DNA from: Okeania sp. SIO3I5
Lineage (GTDB): Bacteria > Cyanobacteriota > Cyanobacteriia > Cyanobacteriales > Microcoleaceae
DNA length: 64,000 nt
Assembly (NCBI RefSeq): GCF_010672085.1
Contig: NZ_JAAHHT010000017.1
Location: 84,965 to 148,964, forward strand
Direction of reading: 5' to 3'
Under the pieces are notes generated by a model. The model did no database searches and was not told the DNA's origin. It saw nothing but the letters and a program-made list of their open reading frames with translations. The translations under genes and the position numbers were made by a program. Shown piece after piece: positions 33,691 through 42,500 of this stretch (positions are counted from its first letter, which is position 1; each line of letters starts with the position of its first letter).

Positions 33691-34221
33691 TTCATCGGCC
33701 CTGGTTGCAACGTTTTTTAGTTTTTGCCCAGTGAATTCCAACTCCTTTTGTATCTGTTCGAGGCAACTCTCCACTGCCTTTTTCTTTTTGCTATCCCGTA
33801 GATTTAAGAAGATCGGGTATGCGATCGCTGCAACAAATGCTGTCCCCAGTATTTGCCTCAAAATGGCTTCTCTTAACCATGTTAGAATCAAGATTAGAGC
33901 GAGCGCCCAAGCAATTACTATGACTTCAGAAAGACGGAATCTAGGCAAGCTAAAATTAAAAGCTATGTTGTTACTTAAGCGCAGTTCTTCAAGTGCAGCT
34001 TGAAATTCTTCACCTAACGATGGATGTTTCCGCTTCAAGTTTCCTAACCATGCACCATTATAGTGAGTGCCGATTGACCAGTTATTTACTTGCGAATGAA
34101 TGATAGAGTTAATAAGTTCTGAATCTAACTTTTTATTTCTATCTATTTCTCGACGAATGCACGTCTCCACAACATCTAAAAATATTTTCCACTGAGATTC
34201 AAATTCTGATTCCCAACTCAT
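33679..34221 (-). CDS. Membrane protein with two helices, last gene of the dynamin cluster
   Basis: 180 aa. A soluble N-terminal half (WESEFESQWKIFLDVVETCI, VNNWSIGTHYNGAWLGNLKR) is followed by two close membrane helices (SEVIVIAWALALILILTWL and ILGTAFVAAIAYPIFL) and a helical tail (AVESCLEQIQKELEFTGQ). The ending ADEANL lies in sequence that joins an IS5-type fragment, so the last residues may not be original. Start MSWESEFE at 34221 follows AAAAAGGAGGTTATCAA, a strong ribosome site. It lies 96 bases after the canonical dynamin gene on the same strand. It could anchor or regulate the dynamins, though no family is recognised. Confidence 0.65.
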   Translation of the reverse strand: MSWESEFESQWKIFLDVVETCIRREIDRNKKLDSELINSIIHSQVNNWSIGTHYNGAWLGNLKRKHPSLGEEFQAALEELRLSNNIAFNFSLPRFRLSEVIVIAWALALILILTWLREAILRQILGTAFVAAIAYPIFLNLRDSKKKKAVESCLEQIQKELEFTGQKLKNVATRADEANL

Positions 34222-34317
34222 TTGATAACCTCCTTTTTAAGATTGTAGATCGCCTTTTGAAATTCCTGACACCAGTAAAATAAGTTACTATAGTCGATCT
34301 GGTACTTGATTTCTACG

Positions 34318-36444
34318 CTAGTCCTTAGCAGTTAATCCTTTCATCAAAAGGTTATTAAATTCATTCATTTCTTGAGGAGTGGCTTCTTTTCCAAAAACAT
34401 CGACATTAACGCGGTTATACAATTCAATCAACTTGTTACCAATCTTGTCTAGACGCTCTTTCTCTTTCTCTGCTGAAAAAGTGGCATCCTGTTTTCGGCG
34501 AATTATCTTTTCTTGTTGGGTGCAAGTCTCATCAATTTGTTGTTGAAGTATTTTAGTAGTGCGTTGAGCGAGTTGCTTGAATTGAGAGCTAACCTGTTGA
34601 CGAATTTCCTCTTCCTTATCAGATATGATTTGAGGAAGCTTTTCCTGCACCTTATTACCGATAGCTTCCCGGAGGCGCTTTTGAAATAAGTTCCCTTCCC
34701 ATCCGATATGCATTATATCTGCAACGATCATGAAAATCAGACTACCGAGCGGACCACCAAATAAGAATCCACCGACAATAGAAAGAATTTGAAACCCAAT
34801 ATGTCTTAGGAGACCCTGCCAATTTCCTGCACCTATCAGACCAGTAACCAAACCACTAGGATCGAAGGTTGCTACCCCTAAGGCTAATTGAGCAATTTTA
34901 ATGGCATTAGTTTTCTCGACGTCTAATTTTTCACCTGTAATTTTCACTCCTGAGAACATACTTTTGAGCAGAGCTAATTCTAGCTGAAAATCTCCAATGT
35001 CTTCCTCAATATTCTTTTTCATTGTTTCGATATCGTCCTCAAGAATCGTCGGTAACTTCTCTGCCCATTCAGTAAATTTTGCTTGCAGATATTTTTGAGT
35101 TTCACGCTGAACTAAATTTTTGATTTTCTCTCGATGTTGTTTACTTGGAATAGCTTTGAGAATTTCACCTATCGATAATTCCTCAAAATTTAAAGAATCT
35201 TGTAAATCTTTTTTTCTTTGGGCAAGCTCGTTAGTGTAGCGCAGCAAATTATTATATACTTTGCCACTAATAATTTCTCCCTGTTGACTTATACTTCTTT
35301 CGATCTTATCTTTTTGCTTTTCTAATTTGCTTAATTGTGTCTCTACTTCGCGCCGATTTTTTTCCAGTTTGTCTAACCCTAAATTCAGGGTAGCTTTCTG
35401 GTTAAAAATTTCTGGACAAACCTTACGAATGACCTGTTGTAATCCCTGAACATCAGGATCAAAAGCTGCCACGAACTTTTCATCACTGGTTAAAAATCGC
35501 TCTAGTTCCTCCTCTAAAGCCAAAACGCCGGATTCTTCGAGCATTGCCGTATTGGGAGAGTCTTGTGTCCGAGCATCTAAAGCTCCCTTAGCATTAACGA
35601 AAAAAACCCTGCGGTTGTAGAAATTCTCATCAAACTGACCATTATCGTTCAGAAAATAATTCTTGAGTTTCCCTAGATACCAAGCTTTGATGTCATCGAC
35701 CTCATCTTGATCAACTTGATTGATACGATTAATAACAAAGAATACGTTCTTCAACTGCTGCCCTTGTTCTCCAAAATCGGCTATAATTTTGTTCTCAGTT
35801 TCACTCAAAGGCTGAATCGCATTTAAAACGAAGATAATAGCCTGGCAGCGTTTGAGCCAATTAAAAGTCAAGTCCGTGCGGACTTGACTCTCTTCTAGTC
35901 CGGGAGAGTCAATGAGCTTGACTCCTTTGGCACAAATAGGATGCTGGCACTCTAACTGAGCATAATTAATCTTTGCAAATCTGTTAACAGATCCCGTCTG
36001 CTTAATAGTCTCTACATCTTTCTCATTCAGTCTAAATTCTTCTTTGAAAGACTCCCAACTAACGAAGCGAGGATGCTCGCGATCTTTTTCGTAAATGGCC
36101 ACATCCTGTCTCTCACCGTACACCAGAACAGTAATGATAGCAGTAGTAGGAATTGCCTTTGCTGGAAGGGTTTTACTTCCCAAAAGAGCGTTGATCAAGG
36201 TACTTTTACCGTTCTTAAACTCACCAAACACTAGCAGATTAAAAATCCCTTTTTGAATATCCTCGCTTCGTTTTTGTAAGATATCAGCTTCAGTTTCCAG
36301 ACCTAAACCCGGCTCAATTGTGCCTCCCGTCTCTAACTTCACCGGATTCTGTTCGTGCTTGCCAATAAGCGTTGAGACATCTTGCAAAATAGAAGATACC
36401 CTGGTGGTTTTTTGCTTGGCTGAAGCAAATCCATAAATGTTCAT
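34318..36444 (-). CDS. Bacterial dynamin-like GTPase with intact P-loop, 708 aa
   Basis: The GTPase domain has G1 GEFKNGKS (74-81), G2 Thr in PTTAII (99-104), G3 DSPGLEE (179-185) and G4 NRIN (239-242), where the usual last Asp is Asn. Long helical coiled coils (LDKLEKNRREVETQL, QQQIDETCTQQEKIIRRKQD) form the stalk. A hydrophobic segment near 560-590 (ILSIVGGFLFGGPLGSLIFM) is the expected membrane-insertion paddle. Bacterial dynamins remodel membranes and are used in cell division, stress repair and phage defence. ATG 36444 has GGAGGGA before it. It is the second dynamin of a co-directional pair, separated from the first by a 100-base MITE. Confidence 0.9.
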   Translation of the reverse strand: MNIYGFASAKQKTTRVSSILQDVSTLIGKHEQNPVKLETGGTIEPGLGLETEADILQKRSEDIQKGIFNLLVFGEFKNGKSTLINALLGSKTLPAKAIPTTAIITVLVYGERQDVAIYEKDREHPRFVSWESFKEEFRLNEKDVETIKQTGSVNRFAKINYAQLECQHPICAKGVKLIDSPGLEESQVRTDLTFNWLKRCQAIIFVLNAIQPLSETENKIIADFGEQGQQLKNVFFVINRINQVDQDEVDDIKAWYLGKLKNYFLNDNGQFDENFYNRRVFFVNAKGALDARTQDSPNTAMLEESGVLALEEELERFLTSDEKFVAAFDPDVQGLQQVIRKVCPEIFNQKATLNLGLDKLEKNRREVETQLSKLEKQKDKIERSISQQGEIISGKVYNNLLRYTNELAQRKKDLQDSLNFEELSIGEILKAIPSKQHREKIKNLVQRETQKYLQAKFTEWAEKLPTILEDDIETMKKNIEEDIGDFQLELALLKSMFSGVKITGEKLDVEKTNAIKIAQLALGVATFDPSGLVTGLIGAGNWQGLLRHIGFQILSIVGGFLFGGPLGSLIFMIVADIMHIGWEGNLFQKRLREAIGNKVQEKLPQIISDKEEEIRQQVSSQFKQLAQRTTKILQQQIDETCTQQEKIIRRKQDATFSAEKEKERLDKIGNKLIELYNRVNVDVFGKEATPQEMNEFNNLLMKGLTAKD

Positions 36445-36509
36445 AAATCTCCCTCCTGTAAACTTAGTAATTTTGTTATTTCTTGGTGAGAAGTTGAAAT
36501 TTCTGTAAC

Positions 36510-36609
36510 AGGACTTACGCAGGAGAACCCAGAAACCCGGTTTCTCGTAGACTTCTATTGCTCAAAACAACGATTTATCGTAGAAACCGGGTTTCTTTGC
36601 GTAAGTCCT
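36510..36609. repeat. MITE-like element between the two dynamin genes
   Basis: AGGACTTACGCA and TGCGTAAGTCCT ends, core AGAAACCCGGTTTCTCG and AGAAACCGGGTTTCT, 100 bases. It occupies most of the 186-base gap between the dynamin genes and could form a hairpin in the transcript. Confidence 0.9.
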
Positions 36610-36630
36610 ATGTAAGAGATACTCTCTCTG

Positions 36631-38397
36631 TTAACCTAATTTACCCAAAAGCCTTCTTAATTCAGGAATAGTTTCGCCAATCAATTCCTCGATCTCACCT
36701 TTTCTAGCAACCAACTCTTGATGAGATTCCACTGCCTTAGTCAGAACTTGATTAATCTTATTGACTTCCTCTGTATACAAATCATCAATTGCTTGCTTCA
36801 GTTCTTTGGTGAGTTCAGCGAACTGACTCTCAACTTGTTGCTGAATTGATTTCTCTAACTTCGGAAACTCCTTAATCGCTGACTCTAAGATGGCTTGTTT
36901 ATCACTTTGCCCGATCGCTGTCTTACCGAACTGACTAAACAATCCTCCAACCATACCAATAGCCTTGTCTATGAATGGAACACTAGCGATGGGTACAATT
37001 AATTTGCTAAATTTTGCGAATAACTGAACCCCTAATCCGCCTGCTAGAACACTGTAACCAACTACACTGGTGCTTTTTTGGGGCATCCAATATTTTCCTA
37101 GGTTAGTAGCAGTCGGATCGAATTCACCTACAAGGTTCTGGAAGTGAGTCACTTTATCCCCCAGCAATTCTTTGAGATCATCCTCGAACATCTCGCCAAT
37201 CAGCTTGATTTCATCACTCAGCTTGCTTCTTATTTCTTCCAATTCAAGGTTGAAGAAATCAGCCCAGATTCTCTCAAGATAGCCAGGAAGATACCGCCTA
37301 ACTTGAGTCACATCTTTAATTGGCATTACTTCACTGGGAAGTTGTTGCTCAAGGGCAAGGCTAAATCCTTCAATTTTCACGAAAAATTCCTCCTTGATTA
37401 GGGTATTAATGAAGCTTTCTGTTTGTTTCTGCGCCCTTTGAATGCGGCTTTTAAGCCATTGACTTTGTAAGTCACTTTTGTCTCGTAGTTCCTCAAGTTC
37501 AGTTTCTTTTGTCACAATCAGAGCGTTCTGACGAGTTGCTCTTTCCTCAACCTCAGTCAGACAAATTTCTGCTGCCTGAAAAATAGCTATTGACTTCAGG
37601 AAACTGTGTTGCTCAACTAAGTCAATTTTCACTAGCTGACTCAATACAGCATATCCACTATCTGTAGATGTATTACCAGAGCTAATTTCGTTGCTAGCCT
37701 GAAGTGCAGAAAATTCTATTAATACTGGCTGGCTCTCAAAAGGTCCAAGAAATGCCCGAACCAGTTCAGAAATTGATGAACGTTCCTCTTCTGAGACGCG
37801 ATCAATCTGATTCAGCAGAATAGCAACCCTTTCTAGTCCTAAATTAGGTTTCAGGATATCCCTGATAAATTTCTTTTCCTGTTCGGACAAAATAGCAGTT
37901 GCATTGAGAACCAAAACCGCATACTCGGTTCCAGCCAAAAGTTCTTTCCACTGAGCTTCAGACTTTTTATTGTCAAGACTCTCGATTCTGAGAGCGCAGG
38001 TTTTCAGTAGGTTACAGTTTGTCTTTACCTCAATTCCCAGGTACTCCCTTGCTTCTATGTCAGGACTGGTTAGAAAAGTTTTCAAGTTTTCTACAGGAAT
38101 TACTGTTCTGATACCGTTTTGGGCAAAAACTTCGACAGGACTCGGTTCTCCATAGCTAACACTCAAGCTAATAGGTGCTTTAGGTATAGATGATGTTGGT
38201 AGCAGATTTGGCTGTTCTAAGAGAACATTGGCAACTGAGAACCGTCCTGAAACAGTTGCTCCAACTATTAAGAGTCGCAATTTAGATGCATGGGACTGAT
38301 TTTTGACGGCTTCGATCAATTCAATCACATCTGGCTCTCTAAGTACAGTCACCGCCTCTTTGACTCGATCTAGAAATGATTGGACTGTTTCTGACAT
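36631..38397 (-). CDS. Dynamin-like protein with degenerate nucleotide site
   Basis: I chose ATG 38397 (MSETVQSFLDRVKEAVTVLR) since GAGG lies six bases before it. The frame reaches a GTG at 38436. The layout equals its neighbour: GTPase fold, long stalk helices, and a hydrophobic paddle (VGYSVLAGGLGVQLFAKFSK, PIASVPFIDKAIGMVGGLF). The P-loop reads GATVSGRFS where GxxxxGK(S/T) is needed, so the Lys is Arg and the Ser/Thr is Phe. The G3 DxPG motif is absent (IESLDNKKS in its place). G4 NQID (NQIDRVSEEE) is kept. It is probably unable to hydrolyse GTP and may act as a partner of the intact dynamin, as in bacterial two-dynamin assemblies. Confidence 0.85.
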   Translation of the reverse strand: MSETVQSFLDRVKEAVTVLREPDVIELIEAVKNQSHASKLRLLIVGATVSGRFSVANVLLEQPNLLPTSSIPKAPISLSVSYGEPSPVEVFAQNGIRTVIPVENLKTFLTSPDIEAREYLGIEVKTNCNLLKTCALRIESLDNKKSEAQWKELLAGTEYAVLVLNATAILSEQEKKFIRDILKPNLGLERVAILLNQIDRVSEEERSSISELVRAFLGPFESQPVLIEFSALQASNEISSGNTSTDSGYAVLSQLVKIDLVEQHSFLKSIAIFQAAEICLTEVEERATRQNALIVTKETELEELRDKSDLQSQWLKSRIQRAQKQTESFINTLIKEEFFVKIEGFSLALEQQLPSEVMPIKDVTQVRRYLPGYLERIWADFFNLELEEIRSKLSDEIKLIGEMFEDDLKELLGDKVTHFQNLVGEFDPTATNLGKYWMPQKSTSVVGYSVLAGGLGVQLFAKFSKLIVPIASVPFIDKAIGMVGGLFSQFGKTAIGQSDKQAILESAIKEFPKLEKSIQQQVESQFAELTKELKQAIDDLYTEEVNKINQVLTKAVESHQELVARKGEIEELIGETIPELRRLLGKLG

Positions 38398-38438
38398 GAT
38401 GACCTCGATTGCAATAGTTAAAGGTTTCTTCTCCACGA

Positions 38439-39344
38439 CTAGAGCTGAATAAGCTGGTTAACTTGGCGATCTAATTCCTCTCGACTCAGCAGATTTTGAC
38501 CATGTGGTTCTGGTAGATTGATTAACTTATAGTAAAGTTCAGAATTAGCAAAAAGCCTAAGTGCTTTAATTCGCTTTGGTATTGAAAGTTGGCTTTTAAC
38601 AATACTATTCAATTTGGCTGGATAGAGATACTCTTCCATTGCTTCAGACTGACTGAGATAGCGATCGATGTCAATCTGCTTAATATCTGCCATACCTGTT
38701 GCAATTTTCAGTAAAGCGGTTTCAGCGATATTAATGTCACTACAGCATATCAGTCCAGCGCGATCGGCCGTTAGTTCTGAACGCCGAGACCAAGCCATTA
38801 AGGCGACACCGGCAACCTTCAGCAAGGTGTCTACAGGGAGACCGAATGGCTGGATATCTTCATAAACACCTGTCAGGAATGATACCAGAGTGCGGTAAAG
38901 TATTTGGCCTGTGGCAATGTGTCCGCATTCGCACCCGATAACAAAATTTGCCTCTGGGGTGGAGAATGATTGGAGCAAGTCAGGCGAAACATAGATGAAT
39001 ACATAACTATCTGTTCCTGCTGAATATGTAATATTTATGTCTTGTTTGAGAACTGTATGAGGGATCGGGATCGCTAAAGTCTTTGCACAGTGATGTAAGA
39101 TTTGAAAGAGTTCGGGGTATGATTTGGAGTTAATAGGAACCATGCTAATAAGATCGGCTCCAAACTTAACGCTGACTAAAAAGTCTATAGCCTTTTCTAT
39201 CAGTGGTTTAGCTATATTGGAATTCAAGGTACGAATTATCCACTCGTCCATCGGATGACCATAAGGTATTATTTTTCCCCTTTCAGTATCCTGAATGTAT
39301 TCCTGAAAGCTTATGAACTTATGGTCAGAGTATTTGATAGCCAT
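38439..39344 (-). CDS. M48-type metallopeptidase homologue with CECGH in place of HExxH
   Basis: 301 aa. A cytoplasmic or membrane-associated M48/HtpX-like fold: SPDLLQSFSTPEANFVIGCE then CGHIATGQILYRTL, and AWSRRSELTADRAGLICC. In M48 enzymes the zinc site is HExxH with a distant Glu in SELxADRxG. Here Glu139, His142 and Glu190 are kept but the first His is Cys138. It may be inactive, or use Cys as a ligand. It begins the dynamin cluster, 41 bases before the first dynamin gene. No clear signal peptide. ATG 39344 starts MAIKYSDHKFISFQ. Confidence 0.8.
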   Translation of the reverse strand: MAIKYSDHKFISFQEYIQDTERGKIIPYGHPMDEWIIRTLNSNIAKPLIEKAIDFLVSVKFGADLISMVPINSKSYPELFQILHHCAKTLAIPIPHTVLKQDINITYSAGTDSYVFIYVSPDLLQSFSTPEANFVIGCECGHIATGQILYRTLVSFLTGVYEDIQPFGLPVDTLLKVAGVALMAWSRRSELTADRAGLICCSDINIAETALLKIATGMADIKQIDIDRYLSQSEAMEEYLYPAKLNSIVKSQLSIPKRIKALRLFANSELYYKLINLPEPHGQNLLSREELDRQVNQLIQL

Positions 39345-39499
39345 CTTCTTTTTACTTTACTTTAATTAAGCGACAAGTTTAATAGACATCTCCGAAAATT
39401 AAAAATATAATCAATTCTTATCCAGAAATTCTCAATTACTTCTCACTATTGCCTGTTATATGTTCCCTGTTCCCTCTTTTCTGGAGATGTGTAATAGAT

Positions 39500-39533
39500 T
39501 GGGTGGGTAAATCTCACAATATTTACCCACCCC
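39500..39533 (-). terminator. Hairpin after the large kinase gene
   Basis: GGGTGGGTAAAT pairs perfectly with ATTTACCCACCC across an 8-base loop, just after the kinase stop. The T-run is weak. It suggests that the kinase and the protease-dynamin genes are separate transcripts. Confidence 0.6.
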
Positions 39534-39539
39534 ACTATT

Positions 39540-42500
39540 TTAGGAATACAATCTAGCTACAGAAACAGTAAGTTCTCCCTCATTATCATCAGGATAACTA
39601 TCAAAGAAAAGGGCACAAAGAGTAACCGTTTCCAGAACTTCCAATGTTAATGTTTCATTATATCCATTCAAAGTTGACCAAGTTTGCTCGACTGGAATCT
39701 TCGTCTTTTTATTCTTCATTTTTCCACCGTAAATCCAAAGTAATACAAATGGCTCGCCAGATGGAGAAACATTAGAACCATAGCCAAATGTACCACTCTT
39801 AATCCGCACAATATAAATTCCTGGTTCAAGAGTTTTAGATACACCAGTTTCCTGCAACTGCCTCATCTGTTCATCATTTAGTAAATAGCAATTGTTACGA
39901 CTATGAACAGTCAGATGTTGAATTTCACAGTTACCAGGGGTAATCTTACTTGTTTCTGTCGTTGTTTCCTCTTTGCTTTCCGAGCGTTGAGAAATTGCAC
40001 CCGCACCAATAGCAGTTACACCAGGAAGAATTGTTTCTGCTGCGTCAAGATGATCAATTTGAGTCGAAACAGCTATTCGTAGAGGATTAGAACGAGCAAT
40101 ACTCAACCACTGCAAATTATCAGTTACATAACCAATTTCTGCTAAATAATCAACATACCCAAGAGAACTCACATTGATTGGTATTTCTTGTTTCTGGCTA
40201 GATTCATCACAATTGTACTCTTGTACATTTTGAACATTCTGTGAGTCTATGTCAATGTCTGTAACATCGAAAATCCGCAATTGGTATTGCTGTCCACCTT
40301 GTTGTTTGGCTGCATCTTTAGCAGTTTGAGAAACTCCCCAATGAACATAAGCATTCTGACTACCACGAGGAACTATAGTAATCCAACATGATTTTAATGC
40401 TGACTCTGGAATCACTGCTGTAGTGGGAGTTACATCTGGCTCTGTAGTTTTGATATCATCAATTTCGATGGCGGATATGCGGATACGATTAGAACGAGCT
40501 AACTTCAACCATTCCCCATCATCAGTAACATAACCTATTTCCGCTTGATATTCGCGATCGCTGGCAAAAACAGGTACTTGCATTTCCTGAGTTGATTCTT
40601 GACAATCATAAGCTTGTACATTGTAGGCCGGTTTTGTCTCTAGATCAATATCTGTCACATCATAAACTCGCAACTGATATTGCTCTCCCCCCTGTTCTTT
40701 TAAAGCATTGTGTGCTGCTTCGGGAACTTCCCAAGCTACCATCATGTTTTCTGCATCATCAGGAGTAATAGTAATTTTACAAGGAGGTAATGCCCATTTT
40801 ACTCCTCCTACCTTCACTAAATCTGGTTCTTTTGCTACCACGAACTCTGTATTGTTCTCATCTTCTAGCATTCTAACCCGGTTAGAACGAGACAATGGTA
40901 ACCATCGCTCGTCATCGGTAACATAGCCAATTTCCGCTTGATATTCGCGATCGAACAGTAAGTTTCCTATTTGCCACTGCTGATTCGACTCTTCAGAATC
41001 ATAATATTTGACACTATGAGCAGGTTGTGAGTCTAGGTCTATATCTGTCACATCATAAACCCGCAGTTGATATTGTTTACCTCCATGCAATTTAGCTGCT
41101 TCTTTATCAGCTTCTGGTACTGACCAAGTTGCTGATGCTGTTTGAGCTACCCCAGAGGTAAGAGTTATTCTACTATTTTTGGCAAGGTTTGCCCATGCTG
41201 CTAATAATCCTGCTACTCCTGCTACTCCTACTAATCCTGCCATACCTATACCAGGAGTCCTCTGTTCTGGTTCTACTTCTTTCGTTGGAATTTCTATCTG
41301 TGTTTCTGGAGTTACTACTGCTACTTCTGGCGCTTTGATTTTTACTTGGTTAGAACGAGCTAACTTTAACCATTCGCCATCATGCGTCACATAACCTATT
41401 TGGGCACTATAATCGCGCTCACTCTCCAGATTTTCTATGAGCTTTTCTGTAGTTGATTCATCACAATCATACTCTTGTATACTTTGCTCCGGTTCTGCAT
41501 CAGGATCAATATCTGTTACATCATAAACCCGCAGTTGATATTGCTCACCTCCATGAGATTTGGCTGCTTCTTTGTCAACTTCTGGTACTAACCAAGTTGC
41601 TGATGCTGTTTGAGCTACCCCAGAGGTAAGAGTTATTCGACTATTTTTTTCAGTGTTTGCCCATGCTGCTAATAATCCTGCTACTCCTGCTAATCCTGCT
41701 ATTCCTGCTATTGGTGCTATACCTATACCAGGAGTCCTCTGTTCTGACTCTATTTCTGTAATTGGAACTTCTAGAGTTGTTTCTGGAGTTACTACTGCTA
41801 CTTCTGGCGCTTTGATTTTGATCTGGTTTGAGAGAGCTAATTTCAACCATTCACCATCATTCGTCACATAACCTATTTCCGCAGTATAGTCGCGCTCACT
41901 CTCCAGATTTTCTATAAGCTTTTCTGTAGTTGATTCATCACAATCATACTCTTGTATACTTTGATCCGGTTCTGAATCTGGCTCAATATCTGTTACATCA
42001 TAAACCCGCAGTTGATATTGCTCACCTCCATGGGATTTAGCTGCTTCTTTGTCAGCTTCTGGTACTAACCAAGTTGCTAATGCTGTTTGATTTTCCCCTG
42101 AACTTAGACTTATTCGACTATTTTTTTCTTGAGTTGCCCACGCTGCTAATAATCCTGCTACTCCTGCTAATCCTGCTATTCCTGCTACTCCTGCTCCTAT
42201 ACCAGGAGTCCTCTGTTCTGACTCTATTTCTGTAATTGGAACTTCTAGAGTTGTTTCTGGAGTTACTACTGCTACTTCTGGTGCTTTAATTTTGATTTGG
42301 TTTGAGAGAGCTAATTTTAACCATTCACCATCATGCGTCACATAACCTATTTCCGCACTATAGTCTCGCTCACTCTCCAGATTTTCGATCACCCTTTCTG
42401 TAGTTGATTCCTCACAATCATACTCTTGTACACTTTGAGCCGGTTCTGCACCTAGCTCAATATCTGTTACATCATAAACCCGCAGTTGATATTTCTCACC

